Shown in pieces: positions 13,901 through 28,900 of a stretch of 64,000 nt of DNA. Each line of letters opens with the position of its first letter. Position 1 is the first letter of the stretch. The DNA is from Himantopus leucocephalus. Its lineage: Eukaryota; Chordata; Aves; Charadriiformes; Recurvirostridae. The translations under genes and the position numbers were made by a program. The stretch is taken from positions 10,168,995 through 10,232,994 of the forward strand of contig RSEF01000017.1 of assembly GCA_003993805.1 (NCBI GenBank), given 5' to 3'. A model generated the notes under the pieces. That model had not been told where the DNA came from and searched no databases. It saw only the letters and a program-made list of their open reading frames with translations.

Positions 13901-16900
13901 TTTCATTTATCAACCCTCATCCTCAGAAGAAACGTGAAACGGCCACGAAGAGAACACTCAAACCATAGTGTGAACAAACACTCTACGGGCACATCACTGC
14001 TGGGAGCCGCAGAGGATTCTGCCTCCCTCATTGAGGGGGAATGGACACAGTCAAATTATTAAACGGGACTACGTTTGGTTTGTATCAGGGTCACCAAAAA
14101 TGGTGTTCGTAGGAAAAAAAACCCCGTATTATGGTCAAAGAAAAAATAACATTGAATGTAATAAAGCAGAGGCTCTAAATTACCACCTAGAATTTCCTTC
14201 TTCCCCTCCTTTCTATGGAGAAAAGCCTACAGCTGCCTTTGAGGTCATGGACAAAAACTCAAAACCAGCTTCCCATTTCAAACTTTTACTGAAATAGCTC
14301 TTGAAACCACATTTCATATTAGAAAAGTATTTTTTAAATAAAACCAGCTTGTTTTGTATGCTATGGCATGTTTCATTCCTTGCCACTTATACATTGGGAA
14401 AGTCTATGAAGCATTTAAATCAGAACAAGAGAAGTTAATTCTAATCTTTATTGCCAAATCTTGTACATCCATTAAGTAAAAAAGAGAATACACTTCTTAA
14501 TTTGCTTTTACAGGTTATTGCTTTTATAAAGTTTAATGATTTGTTTTCATTCTTTAGCTTCCCCCCCTAAGATTTCCTTAAGTTGCCTTTTCTAATGCCA
14601 AAGACCTCAATTAATTTGATTATATAATTTGAATTAAAGTGAAAGTTACATTTTACACTTTTAATTAAACTAAGACTTTCTGAAACAAACCTGCACAAGA
14701 GCTTGTCCATATCTGTGAAACTGAAGTGATACGTAGACTCGCCTATTCTCACGCTCACTTTAACTGCAAGCATTTACACTGTCTGTATTCAGAGGATAAT
14801 TCTCCACTGCCGCCACAGACAGTGCTTCAATAAAAGTTTATTTTCTGTAGATCTATTCAACACACTTGTATGCACCCAATCTCTATGTGGTCTCAACACC
14901 ACTAATTAAGAAAAACTGCCTAGTAGGTATATTACAGCCAGACTCGGCGCCTATAAAAACAGAATTTTACTGTGATCTGCACATTTTTGCAAGAAACAGT
15001 GCACACCATATTTTTTGCCCTAGCACTAGATGAATTGCGCTCGCTTGCAATGCACCATTACATTTTCTTCTGTGTTTCGCTGCCATCTGCCATCGCCAGA
15101 CCATAAGGGTGAGGCGGATGACAAAACTCCCCAAGGGTCATGCAGTCAGAGGCCGGTATAAGCATTGGAGTACAGCTACAAAACCCAGGAATACAGCTCA
15201 AAGTCCAGCAACAATGAAAATGTAAGCCGGGGGTTCACCTCCATTTCTACCATTAATTTATCAGTCAACTGGAAAATACAAGTACAGATTTTTGTAGCGT
15301 TACCCGTCAGATTCAGTGTGTCGCTAAAAACTCCTATGCGTATTTACCACCCAGTTCTTTCCTAAAGCGACTTCCAAGAAACATCCTATCTACTGTGTCG
15401 TGCAGGACTTGACCTTGGGAGCGCGCGGACGACACCCGGGGCTCTCACGCTCGGCCCTAATCTCCCTGCAAACCTTGCAAAAATGTTCACGGACAAGCGC
15501 GGCAGTGGAGATGTGGGAAAGGGATCAGAAACTCCAGAATGCTGAAACAGATCTCCAGAAAGAGAAACTTGCCCAGGTTTCCTCCATCAGCTCCTCCCTC
15601 ACGGGATTTCCACCAGGTGAGGGGGGGAGAAGAAAGCTGAGCCCCGCACTTTAAATCTGCTCCTTAGAATTAATTGTTTTGACGGGCACAGCTGAGTCAG
15701 GCTAAATGAACGAAAGGTCAAATATAAGGTAATGCTTCTGTTGCCATACAGAATAAAAGCAAAGCTTAATTTACATACTAATGTCTGACCTCAATACATT
15801 AATTTCTCTAATTCTGCAGCTCATGACAGATCTCTCTTTAGAAATGATCAACTGTGGAGACAATATTAACTGCATCTTTAAAAAAGAATTTCAATTTTCA
15901 TAAAGCTTATGGAAATGACATCTAAGACTACTTATCTTTTATACATGATTACTAATTTATTAATGTTTCCTCCATCTCTGTTTTATCCCTTTTATTCTGG
16001 CCGGCCTTAATCTTTATGCAAATACAAGTTGCTAAGAGACAAACAAATTTGCAACTACTAATTAAAGGCTTCAAAATTCCCAACATTTTGTATACTTATA
16101 TACAAAATTTAGCTGTCAAGTTCAGAGTAAAATTAGATAAGAAATGCAATATTAATATTTCTAAGAACGCTCACTTGATATATTTAACATTTAGGGCATT
16201 GCTAGAAGTAAAAATTAAGCAATTTTTCTATCAGCTGACAACCGCTTACCTAATAAAAGAAAATATTATGTTCTGGATTCTGAAGCTATAATTATTCCCT
16301 CAGCTGAGCCACTGTTCTCAAAGCAAGGACTATGTTAACATAGTTAAAGGCAGAGAATATTTTGCATGACAAATCTATCTATCCACCTATTTATCACCAC
16401 AGTATATGGACCTCCCAAGAAACAGCTACGTGTTTGTTACTGGCGTGTGTAGCTATGAATATGTTTGTGTGCTCATTCACAGAAGTAAATCATTTAGGAA
16501 ACAGTAAGTCAAAACCAGAACAGTGACTTTGCATTATCAACCATTCATGAGTTTTCTTTTATGAACTAATCCCATTACTTTTATTAACAGAGACTTCTGG
16601 CACTCACAGTACGCGACAGGAAGAAGTTGCATAGTTTGACCACGTGTTGTGTGAATATTGTTGTGTGAATATTGAAAATGTTGTGTGAACAAAAGCATCT
16701 TTTGTTTTGTACCGGCCACTTGCGAGTTTCATTTGAAAAAACTGAATATTCATCTCCTCTTCACCCTCTGGCAAAGTAAAAAACATCAATTGCACTAGTA
16801 TTTCCTCCTTTCAAAATAATAATAAAGTTGCACAAAGATAAAAGTATTAAAAGAATATGAAACTCCACAGAGTAAGAGATTTTTGAAGTTATGTTAGAAA

Positions 16901-19900
16901 CATTATTGCTCTTACACATAGCGTACTCAACACTTCGAGAATGCTTTGAGGCAGTCAAAGCAACCGCAGTAAAGAGTCTGTATTTCAAAGAGCAGAATCA
17001 GTCACATTAAAAATAAGGATTGATAATCAGCCTGTTGTTGGCAGTCAACTAACTTCACATCATACAAATTCCATTTGGAAGATGCAGCAGCTACCCTGTC
17101 TCCTGGAAGCACTTACAATTTCCATCTCTCCAAGAACAAAGAATCCATAGCTCAATTGGAGAAATAAAGCAGTTAAATCACCTCTCTTAGATTTTAACCT
17201 CATCATGAGCATGACCGTGTCTAACTTGGCCGGCACCTCCAAGGCCTCCCATTGCATTCACTCTGGATGGGTGAAAGAAACGGAGCACAGCAAGTTTGTT
17301 TCTGAGAGTTGGCAAACCCATTTTTGGTGAATCCAAGGATAAATTAAAAATGTACTCCATAGCCTTGCCATTTGCTTAACAAAACCAAAGTAATTTTATC
17401 AGATTCTTGAGAAAGTGAAATGGAAGCCCCTGCAGTCCGTCACCCCCGGTCCCAGCAGCTCTCACGCACGGCATCTGCGAGTTGCAGGCTTCCCGTTTTC
17501 TGTCCCTGGAGCGTTAGTTGTTTACCACGTACCGTCCTTTGTAAGCTCCACAGACATCAGTCCCCTTTCTGAGAAGGATGTTTCGCTGCCTCTTCAGATT
17601 GCGTGGATTGATTATAAAAATAAACGCTTCTCATTAAAGATTAAATAGCTTTTGAAAGAAAACAGAAGACTCTGAAAGTTTGCTGCCTTAACACATTGTT
17701 AATGAGTGTTTCCAAGATGTAGAAACTTAGTGTGGATCCTGACTTGCTCCACACCAAGGACACAAAGTGATGGATGAGAATATTACTGACATTTTCATCT
17801 CATATGCAGAGAGGACTAGAGCCTCCACTTCAAACTCGAAACCTAAGGCAAGCTAACGTGCTCTCCTACACATTTTGTTTAGGAAGAAATGCAGTTTGTA
17901 TTAGGAAACATGTCCAATAGCCACACAAGCAATGATACCCTTACTGCAATTATCGCCGAGTATTATTCAAGGATTAACATTTCCCTTTCAAAGGAGATGT
18001 ACAAGAGCCTTTCCTGTCTGAATCGCGCGTTACGCAGAGGAATTTCTGAAACAGGAGAAGGTGCAGAGGCACACTGTGCTCAACTTTCCACTTTTAGCCT
18101 ACACAAATACAGTCACTTCTGTTCGCTCCTAGATGGTACCATTCAAGATGCTCTTGTCTACTTTTGTATGGAGAATGCTATAGAAATAATCGCTTCCAAT
18201 ATTCCATAAGATAAATAGACTTTCAGATTCCATTAAAAAAAAAAAAAAACAAAAAACTAAAACCCAAATCGCAATATAGGCAACAGCTAACACTGTTGCT
18301 GCCATAAAATACTAGAGCGTAGGGAACAAGAGAGATCTACATCCTTCCCTTGACAACACAGCCATGTGTTTGGAGTTCAGAAGATGACCCAGCCAGAGAA
18401 ACCACTGGTTCAGAGAAGCCTGACAAGCCCAAAAGTCGAGTCTTTCAGTTATGTGAAGAATTCTCCATAGTTCGGAATGGATCTCATCTGCCCTGATTAA
18501 TCAGTGAGGATCTGCTCCACTAGCCTTTGAAAACTTTACTCTCCCAGACAGTTCAGGTGCTTGTGATCCCAGTATCTTCCAGATCAGAAAGGGCTTAATT
18601 TTAGGGTGTTTTAAAAAGAAACGTGTATGAAAAGAAGTGGTGACAAATCAGAAGTCAGAAAGGCTGTTCTAATTCCCTTGTATTTTAAACTAAAACTCAG
18701 TCCAATGAGCCATTCAAACNGCTAATTGCCTTGTATTTTAAACTAAAACTCAGTCCAATGAACCATTCACACCTGATAGCCAACACTAAGTGTTCACCAG
18801 TGATACTGTGATTAAACATAGCTTCGTTATACTCCTGCCTTACTAGGTGATGACAGGAATCAGTACAGCAGCACAGCAGAGAGAGGAGAGCCATCCTTTA
18901 GAGATGCAAAGAGATGCTGCACACCTGGGATAAACATCCAAGTGGATATAATAGTTGCACTTGACCTCTGTTTTTATTTCTGTAGCACTTCCTAATACAT
19001 AGTTTAAATCGTTAAAGTGAAGAAATGCATTTGAGGACTCTCAGGTGCAATGTGCTGAAAAAAATAGTTATTTCCTAATTATCAATTTAGACTCTTTATT
19101 TCCAACTTTCTCTTTTCAAGAATAATGGTAATATCAGTCTGCATTAGCTAAAGATTTATTACTTTTAATGTAAGAGAAGCAGTGAATGCTTATGCTATTA
19201 CCTGTCATCTGTTTGAGTGCCACAGAAAATACGGCATTACTATAATGAAAGAACGCATAAGCAATTCAAAACCTGCACCGAAGGACTTTGTTCCACTGCA
19301 GCAAAAAATTATTATAGAACAAAGATCATTAAATATGGTCCCCAATACTTTATTTTTTGTGGAGGTAGCTTTTATTATTCCTAGTAGATTTATTTGTGTT
19401 CCCTTTTTGCTTTTAAGGTACTTAGTTGCCTCATTATTTCTCCAGTTTCCTTTGTTTCTTTAGAAAAGTGTGCCTTAAAAATAGTGATACAGTATACTGC
19501 AAAGCCAAACCAGTTGCAAAGCCTGGGAATATACTGAAACCAACATTAAATCAGACCACCAAGTGTCTTACAGTAGAACAGAAAAAACCTAACCCCCATG
19601 GTATTTCTTCTCATGTGGAAATTATTCTTAGAAAGCAGTCATGATTATGCGAGGGCAGAAAAGGAGCTTTACCCTGTCATCCAATGGAGCAGAAAGCAGC
19701 AGTGCAATTGCGTTTCATCAGCAGTAATCCTCCTATTAAAGCAGGTGAATTCTACATACACAAAATAACACTACCGATGATTACACCCCTGCTAAATCAT
19801 GTGGCTTTGTGCTTTCATTTTGTGGCAACTGGGTGCTAGGCAGTTTTACTGCTTTCTAATTTTTTTCAGAGACTAGAGACCAATTATTACTTAAAAATAA

Positions 19901-22900
19901 GCCAATCATCCCTCCTGCTAAAAGATGACTAGCAGCAGAAGTTAAATTATAGAGAACATCACTGCCCCCAATACATTAATTTCTGTCACTCTGTCACTGT
20001 AAAAATTTACAGCAGATATAATCTCTTTGAAGGGGGATCAAGTCATAGAAAATACGAGCCTAGTTTTAAATAGAATTTTAATTTTAATGAAAGCTTCAGG
20101 GAATGATGTTTATGCTGCTTATCTTTCATACCTGGTGATTAAGTTAATTTATACTTAATGGAAGAGGATATTTCTAATCCCCAGACAGGCTCAACATCTG
20201 TCTGTGACTATGTTTTTGGAAGCCTTAAGCTGCTTGTGATTGATGTAATAAAACCAGGATCCTGCAGAACTGACACCTGAAGGATATCTGTAAGATGGAA
20301 AAACGTTATTTTTTTCTGCTCAATGCATGTGCTTAAATCAAGCCAAAATCCCAAGCACCTCATTTTGCTGTCCCTTAAAAACCTGCTTTGCACTCCCTCG
20401 CCATTATTATGTGCGCATAAACAGGAGAATAAGCAAACAGTTCTCAGCTCTGGTTATGATCTAATATTCATACTCATTATGTGCAGTACCTGAGAACACG
20501 TAACTTTCTGATGGCCTGAAGCTGATGAGAATAATGAAGCTCCTGCAAAAAATCAGAGAAATAATCTCCAATTTTCCTTCACTTCTCAGTCCGTGTCTAT
20601 TTAAGACCAAATGCTAGCAAAATAAACGCTTGCATTTACCCTATAGTTACAACAGAAAAAAAGTCTTGAAAAGTAAATACCTTGCCAGGAAAATATATAA
20701 TTTTCAACTGTGCCCCAACAAATCACAGTATTCCTGTAGAAGGTAATAAAACAAACAAACAAACAAAATGGTATTTCCAGCTGTCATGTTTACCCATGTT
20801 ATTTTAAAGCGATACTCTTCCAGAGAGCAAAGCAGCTACCAGAGATTATTACAAAGCAGCCGGCAATGCTATCACACACTGGAAAAATCTACACAAGTTC
20901 AAAGCAACACAGAATGGAGGGAAGAAGACGGAGAGGGCGAACAGAAGTCAAGTAGCAAAAGAAAAACCAAAACCGCAGGTTTGAGCGCTCCATCTACAAC
21001 CGTTTCTGAAAAGAGAGAAGATAGTGCCCATAGCTGCCCAAATAAGTGTCCCTGGAATAACTAACACACATTAAACAGTACCACTGGGAACATGTTAAAG
21101 GAGGGCAGTGATACTGAAACTCCAAAACTGTATCAAGTGTCTTGTAAGAACGTCTGACACACATTGCTATGATCTCCTCAGGCCTAAAACCCCCTTGTTA
21201 TACTAAAAATGCCCTCAAAAATCTCTATATTAAATTGTTAGTATAAATTATGGATTTTTCTCTCCAGTGAAGCAGTGGAACACTTTATAAATGTTAGCAG
21301 TAGAAGCCGGACCCATTTCGCGGCTCTCTTCTCTGACACGGATGTTCCACAGCCGCCGCTTGGGTCCCTCCTGGCAGAGCCGACCGCCCTGACGGCCGGG
21401 GAGAAGGCGGCACAGCGGGAGCTGCTCCCCCAAAGCAAAGCTCCAGCTCGAGAACAGGGAACACACACATACCGTATCACCACATCGACCGACCTACGAA
21501 GCAAAGAGCAGCGAATGCACTTGACTATGTCCCAAGAAAGCACCGTGAAGTTTGTTTTACAGATTAGAAGCCTGCATTTGAACTCTGGCACTTTCTAACC
21601 ACCCAGTTAGTCTAAGGAACAATTTCCAGTTAAATGTCCATGTGTAAAAGTCTAATTCCAATGGGAAATTCTTACATTTCCCTATTCTATCAGGTTTTAT
21701 CTCTAGGAATCTCTCCCTTATTCGTGTCTCCCTGTCTTCTACTTCTGTGGTCCCTGAGGTTGATTTTTCTTCTCCTCTAAGGATTGTCACCCAACTTACA
21801 TTCTACGGGACATACTTGTTCAGAAACTACCAAGTCTCTAATCCCTCTGCTTTTGTTATTTTCTTGGGAAGGAAAAAGACCCTACATCGCATTTGATATC
21901 CCACTTCAGAGGTTATTTGGGTAAAGAAAAACCTGGCGATTATTTTATTTTAAAGGATGAAAAAGAATTAAGATCTCAGCAACTTCAGTTGAAAAAAATT
22001 AACGACTGCACGCAAAAAATCAGCAAAATTAAATTTTCAATGAAAAACAGGATCCTTTCCAGCCTCCTCCAAATATCTTAGGTTTACTCAAAACCCTTTC
22101 AGAGGCAAAAGGGCTTTTTCAAAACAAAGAAACTCTTCAGATTAAAAGAGTATGATAACCTCATTCAAACAGTCCTGTCTCATTTTTAATATTTAGAAAT
22201 ATCTAAAAGTCATGAAAAAAAAAAATTGCTTCCATTAAAATTCTAATTAATGTTAGAATTCAGCTGACTTTTTTCAGTGCTCACCCCAGTTCATGCATCC
22301 AAGTCAGTGAAACCTGCCGGCTGAGACACGCTTTGCAGTCAATGGAAAGTACTATCGGTTACTTCAGAATGTATTTTGTTCAAACTACCAGTACCAAACT
22401 TGGGCTTTGGTGTTACAGTACAGTGAAATAATGGTTCGCATCAAATGAAAATACATAAATGAACTGTGTTTTAATGATATAGGGTAATTAAATTTGCTCT
22501 ATAATTCACAGCTGCACCGAGATTGACAACTATTTGCTACAAGTTCTCCCATTCTTAACCATGACATCTAAATGCATTGCAAATAAGTAATTCTTAGAAG
22601 GCATGTGCATGTAAGAACTTTCCACTGGTACTCAGGAATATAATCCGTGCCTATGCATTCATTTATCCCATTTTACCGTTACCTTAATAAAACACTGCTA
22701 TGTGGCCCAGGAGCCCTACTCCACAGGAATGATTTCTTTCTTTTATTACTAAGGTGATGTACCTTAGTATGCCCTTGGCTGATCGATTTGTTATAACATC
22801 ATCTAGGTTGCATGAAATCTTATTTTTTTAAATCAATTTGTTCGTGGGCTGTGCCATTCCTGAGAGAACATAAAGTACATACTGCAACCAGCAGTCACAC

Positions 22901-25900
22901 GAAGAATTTACAAAGATACACTGGAAACCAAGAGCAAGTATTCAAGGCTCACCCCACAGATTTCATGCAATCACAACTATCACAGTTGGTCGTAGTTTTA
23001 GATACATATAACATACGGATTGTAAAGATGGCAAGGAGACAGGTACAAAATAAGACATTTTTATACCTTACACAAAGATACACGTAGGCATGCTGTATAT
23101 ACAGACATATATACACAAATACACACTATATACACTACAGTTTATAGTAAATACACGCACACTTACTTTATGAAAACTATCTGGGGGGAAGTAATTTAGT
23201 ATCAGAAAGATTACAGAAAATTGGAAGTTACTGGAGTTTACATTGCAGACCAACTGGAAAAATTAATTTAAGAGCAGAGTTGCTTCTGTGCAGCACAAAC
23301 ATACATTCAAGAAGGTAAAAGGGAAAAAATGTCTAATTGAATAAACACATATCCTTAATTTTAGACAAGGCAATTAAGCTAACGCTCTGAAAATCAAATT
23401 TCATTCAAGAAGTATTTCACTGCAGGTTAATAATGGAAATTGTGCCATATACAAAAGCGATGAGAAAGCTATGTACTGAAGGGTGCAGCTGAAACACCAC
23501 TCCTGCAGTAAGCCAAGATACCACCCAAAAACTACATTATGTTAGCAAGCTACGGGGGTAAGTAGAGGTGAAGATTATTTTGCTGATAGCAGAAACTCAG
23601 CTCAAATGATTAGCATATTGAAGTGTCAGGAAAAAACCAATTTGCACTCAAGCCTAACTACTAATCACCTTCCCTCCATGAACACGCAAATTCAGTGAAC
23701 CCACTGGGCCAGACAAGGCATGCAGGCGCCGCCTCCGCCCCGTACTTTAAGACAGAGAGGAAAAAAAGGGGGTTTAACTTCAAAATACAACAGTTTTTTG
23801 TATTGAAACCTAAAAGAGGAAATTATAGCAAATCCAAAGAAGATGTAGGACTATCTCTTAAAAATGTACTTTAAAATATTAAGCAGTTTCCTTAACAAAG
23901 GAAACAAATGCTCATTTTCCTCTTCCTTTTTGCACGTGACAGGCTGCGATTAATGCAGTCTAGCAGAGGGAGAGAGGAGATGGCAGTTGTAGAATGAGTA
24001 CAGAAGACAGAGAATAAACTTCCTTTCTTTCCCTATACGAGGAACAAATTAGACTTCAATTAAATCAATTTTAGAAGCAGAACGTTACTTCCTTATGCGG
24101 AGTGCTGCCGAACAGCCTGTTTTCCCGTCAGACAGCAGGCTAAGCCGTGTTCTCCTCTGCCCTGCTACTCTCTTCCGTGGATTCACCAGGCACAATTACA
24201 TTTGTTTAGCTTTCACTACATGACAGTTTTTCAACTTAAGAGTTAGTCCAGATTAACGCTCTTTGACAAAACGCATTGCACTTTCAGGGCTGGCTGGATG
24301 CCTAGATCTCTGAGGCAGAGACGCCCGAAACAACCTGAGCCAAGCACTGAAAATTAGTTGGAAATTAAGCCCTTGTTCAACACAAACCCACTAACCCCTT
24401 TCAGGCTGAAAAGATGTCAGCCTTGAAGGCTACATACGAGAAGCCCTGAATGGTGGAAATAACATCTAAGAACATCAAGGACCCCTCTACCATAGTATTT
24501 TTGCAAGCCAGTTTACCTCTGAGGTAAAAGGAAAAGGTGAACGGCCTTAACAACTACGGTAATTTCACTCTCTCAAAGGTACAGAGAGCTAACTCCACAA
24601 AACACCTAAGTATGTGCTTAAGTACTTGATGAATGAGGTCAAAATTGCTAATTGTTTTATATCCTGTCCAATGTAACCTGAGCAAATTTCTGACCATGCT
24701 TCATCTGAATTTTCATTGGTTTCAGCTGAAGCTTGCCACCAGCAACGGCTGGATCCAGCAAATATCTGTATGCAACAAAGCTCCCAGGGACACTTTGAAG
24801 CATTGCTGAGTTTATGTTAAAAAAACCCCACAATCAACCAACAAACAACAAAACAAAACACCACCAAAGAAGCTTACTTTGTTAGAATTCAGTCAAAGCA
24901 GGAGCACACACCAAAGCAGCTCCAACATCTACGCTGTCAGTTAGGGAGCGAGGCGTGAGCAGCCGCCGAGCGCGGCGAAGCCTCGCCATCGGGCTTTGTA
25001 TTACCGCTCGGGAAGTCAATGGGACTCCTCTTGCCCCAGTCATTTCTGCTGGTTCTGAGGGATGCAAAACGCAGCGTGCCTTAAGCCAGATTCTATTACC
25101 ATTAAGACTCGCTTATAATCTCTAATCAAATAACTGAATTCAAAGGTGTATTAGACCCACAGCCTCCACATTCATTTTTATGCCATCTGGAAGGAGACTA
25201 AGCAGCCACCCCACTTCATTCCTGACCTCCCTTCTTCTTGCGCAAACCTTGAAGATTACAGCAACTTTTGTGGCTGCGCTACAAAGACGAGAGGAAAGTG
25301 ACATATTCCAATAAAACCTTCCTTGTCTCTGTATTTTATCACAAAGGTTTTCTTTTCATGTAAAAACCATCGTAAGAGAAAAGAAAGCAAAAAGACTTCT
25401 GAACGATCAACTTAAAATGTAATACAGGGTGAATATCTAAGAGATGTAATTGCTATAGCACATTTTGATATATTTGAATATTTGGAAAGTTCAGATTTTA
25501 TGGAAAGGCTTTTGACAGGTCACATTGCTCAGCTTATTTTCAATCCTTCCTCTATTGCTCACTAGACATTTTAGAGAGCAAAAAGAAAGAAAAGAAATGT
25601 CAGTAAAAACGTAATTAGATTAGCTGCATCTCAAAACATTGCGATTCAAGCCTAATTGGATAAACTGGTCTCCATTTGCAATTTGATAACATAAAACCAG
25701 ACTTCGGTTCACACCGGAGCTAGGGGCACCGCAGCACGCCAATTACTGCAAAAGCATACTACGCGTTTGGACCAATTAATTTCACAACCCTGAAAACGAA
25801 ACCTTTTAAAATTCTGCAACCCATATCAAGTCTTGTCCATTAAAATTTTTTAATGAACTGGGCCTGTCATTGGCTTGCTTGCTTAGTACATTCTGAGCAC

Positions 25901-28900
25901 TTCCAGCTGTCCCTCAGTACAGGGTCATTTCAAGAGATTCAAAATAAGACAATTCACTCTATGTGGAAGTTAAAAGACAGTCTTTACATTCAAGACATTA
26001 GTGCTTAGAATACAATGTATGAGCAAAGAGACCAACTTGCAAAACTGCACTATGAATAACAGCACTTTTTGCAGTGATGAACGTTAAAATGGGAATAATC
26101 GTAAATTAATCTGTTGTCACGCATGGGGTTATTTAGTGCTGTGTTGATGGAATACCATTGGAATGCACACAAATGCTCTATTTTATTAGCAAGGGACTGT
26201 AAAAATGGTAAGAAAGATGAAAGTAACACCAAAGAATGACAATGAGAAAACCCCTTTTTTAAATCCTAATATCCTGCATATTCAAATAGCGCACCATGCG
26301 CCACGTTAGGATATCGTATAGAGAACGCAATGACTCTAAGCACTCTGTATGGGACAAAGTAAAAGGTGAAGAGATCACTAATGACAATCAGGTTAGCAAA
26401 ATGTGAAGAATGCTTTGCAAACCGTAGTAACCACCAGGGATATTTACTGAAGAGTGTGGAATTGGACCTAGAGTCTTCCAGAGTAGAAAACTGAAGCTTT
26501 TCTGTAATGTTTTTATGTAACAACAATATACAAACTGACCTCATATACTACTAAGCATAATAACAGGCCACATCCTGAACGCTATTCATTTAGAAAGACA
26601 GGCAATGCATGGGCGAAGCAAGGCACCATCCTCTTTTCACAGAATGAAAGTGGTAGCAGAAGGAAAATGTTTTGTCTAAAGGTCACCGAGTAAACTGGCT
26701 GAATCAGGAACAGAAATTGCATCTTTTATGTCCTAGTCCAGAGTTATTTTCACAAAACCAACTTTTCCTGTAATGGTTTGATAGAGAAAAACACTGAAGG
26801 GAATTACTGAATTCCTACTGTATCTATGCTAGGGATATGGTTTTAGCTGTTTTTGAAGAAACATTACTATTGCTTGCGTATTTACACATTTTTAGACAAT
26901 TAAAACATTTTGGATTACGTGTGAAATAGAGCCACTTATAAACTAAAAAATCTGACCTTCTTTCTATCAGCAGATTTTATTTTCTTTTCTATGTCAGGAC
27001 TGCTGCCACAGCACATTCAAATTATTTGCCACTTTTCTGTACTCAGTATTGTATTTTCTGTTGTTGCAGTAAATACTCTTGTGGCGCTTTCCTCTAAGTG
27101 GCTCTTAAAACTGACATAGAACTATTCAGTGAGTCAAGCACTACCAGATCCTCCCCTTCCCTTCATGTAGTTCGTAGGATTTCCAACAGGGCCTGACCCA
27201 ATCAATAGGAGAAACGTTAAAAGCTCGTAAGGATGAAGCAGATAAATAATTGGAAAAGCAAGAACAGAGGGTAAAGATCAAGGCACCTAGAACGTTTGCT
27301 TCACAAAACTGAACAGAGTAGAGACTAGTTCTTCTTGAGCAGGATGAGAAACAGCAGTAGAAATAAATACTCCCCAACTACAGAAAAACAAAGTTAATGT
27401 TGCGCTAATCTGAACTGAAGTAACAGTGACAAACATCACATTTAAAAGTCTCTCTCACATGTCTAACTCATCAAAAGCCGCATGGGCTAACGTAACAGAC
27501 AAGAATTGATACTGAAGTTGGCAGATTGCCTGATGAAGGAATAAAGCAAAAAGCCCTCTAGGAAAGAGAAAGGGTCTAATTCAATGTACTTTCAAAGGGC
27601 TTTGGCAGAATGATCCTGAATATGAATGCTGGGTCATTTTGACTGATGGAGAAAAAAATTGTGTCAGCCTCTAAAATGAACCACAGTAGAGAGATCAATC
27701 TCAAGAAAGCCACACATATGAGTTTATACACTCTCAGGCGGAAATAAGGCTTGGAATGAAGAGGTGGTGCTTGAGAAGCATTTGAATAGCTGAAAACCTG
27801 ACCAGACTTCCAAGTGACAGCAAAGGGACACACGAATCAACCTAAAGCTCTCGCAGTCAGCTCAAAGTCAATTAGCAAATGGAAACCAAAATACTGATAC
27901 TACCCTAGGTTTATTACATGCTTATTTTTATAAGCACTAAACTCACCCCATATAATGCAAAAGGCACTGACAGCCCTGAGTAATGAATCCCCGTGAAACA
28001 TAATACAGTTACTCACAGAAGCGGAAACTAAGATACATTACAAGGCTGAAGAACGGTCATTATTTTCTGATCAGTGATAGCTGCAGGACCAGTATTCTCC
28101 CATTCAGTCTCTCCACATGTTTATGCACTGAATTTCTGACCCTCTTAAACCACCCCTGTCATACAATCATAACCTTAGAATATGGATAGTGAGATAAACA
28201 CAGTAATCAATGGCAAGAATGACTTTATCATCACCAAAATCTCGGATAATCATATTCTCGAGACATCTTTGCACAGTGTATTTTCCCATTTCCATTAAAC
28301 GTGCCACAAACATCAGGGAAGGTTATGAAACTGAATTAAAAAAATCTGGAAAATCAATGGAATACAGCTGCACAGGTGATTTCCTGACTTTTCTTTTCCC
28401 TTCTTCAGGAAGTACAAAATTGCTCCTCAATATCAAGAAATCAAGACTAGCATTAGGATTTGGAAAATGTCTTTGAGACATACAGAAGAGAAACATTACT
28501 GAAAGGCCTGTTTAAATAAAGGCTCCCGCTCCTCTGGCAGCGCCGCAGAGAAGGTCCGCCCCATGGGGCACGAGCACTGCAGGACACACCGCCTCAAGGA
28601 GCTGCCACTGTAACGTAAGGTACGTTTAAGATGGAAAGTACGAGAGCAGAGTGTCCAGAAATTAATTCATGTTTTCATTTAATACAGATCATATAGTCTC
28701 CTCCTAGAAACCATTAATTTTGTCCTATACCAGAGAAAGAAATCATTTAAAGCGAGAAAGATGTGTGATCCACATAGCAGAAAAAAAAATTAGCCATTTT
28801 ATTCTGTGTATGAAAAGAGTAAGATCTTTTGTCTGCTAAGTTCTACAAGACCTTGACTGAAATTTCTTCCTAACTACATAACACTTGGAGATTAGAAGTC

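Noticed and set aside
20768..21064. 98-codon hydrophilic plus-strand frame in intron 6
   Set aside because: Considered as a nested exon because of its Ser/Lys-rich content, but there is no homologue I recognise and no clear acceptor/donor pair was verified.
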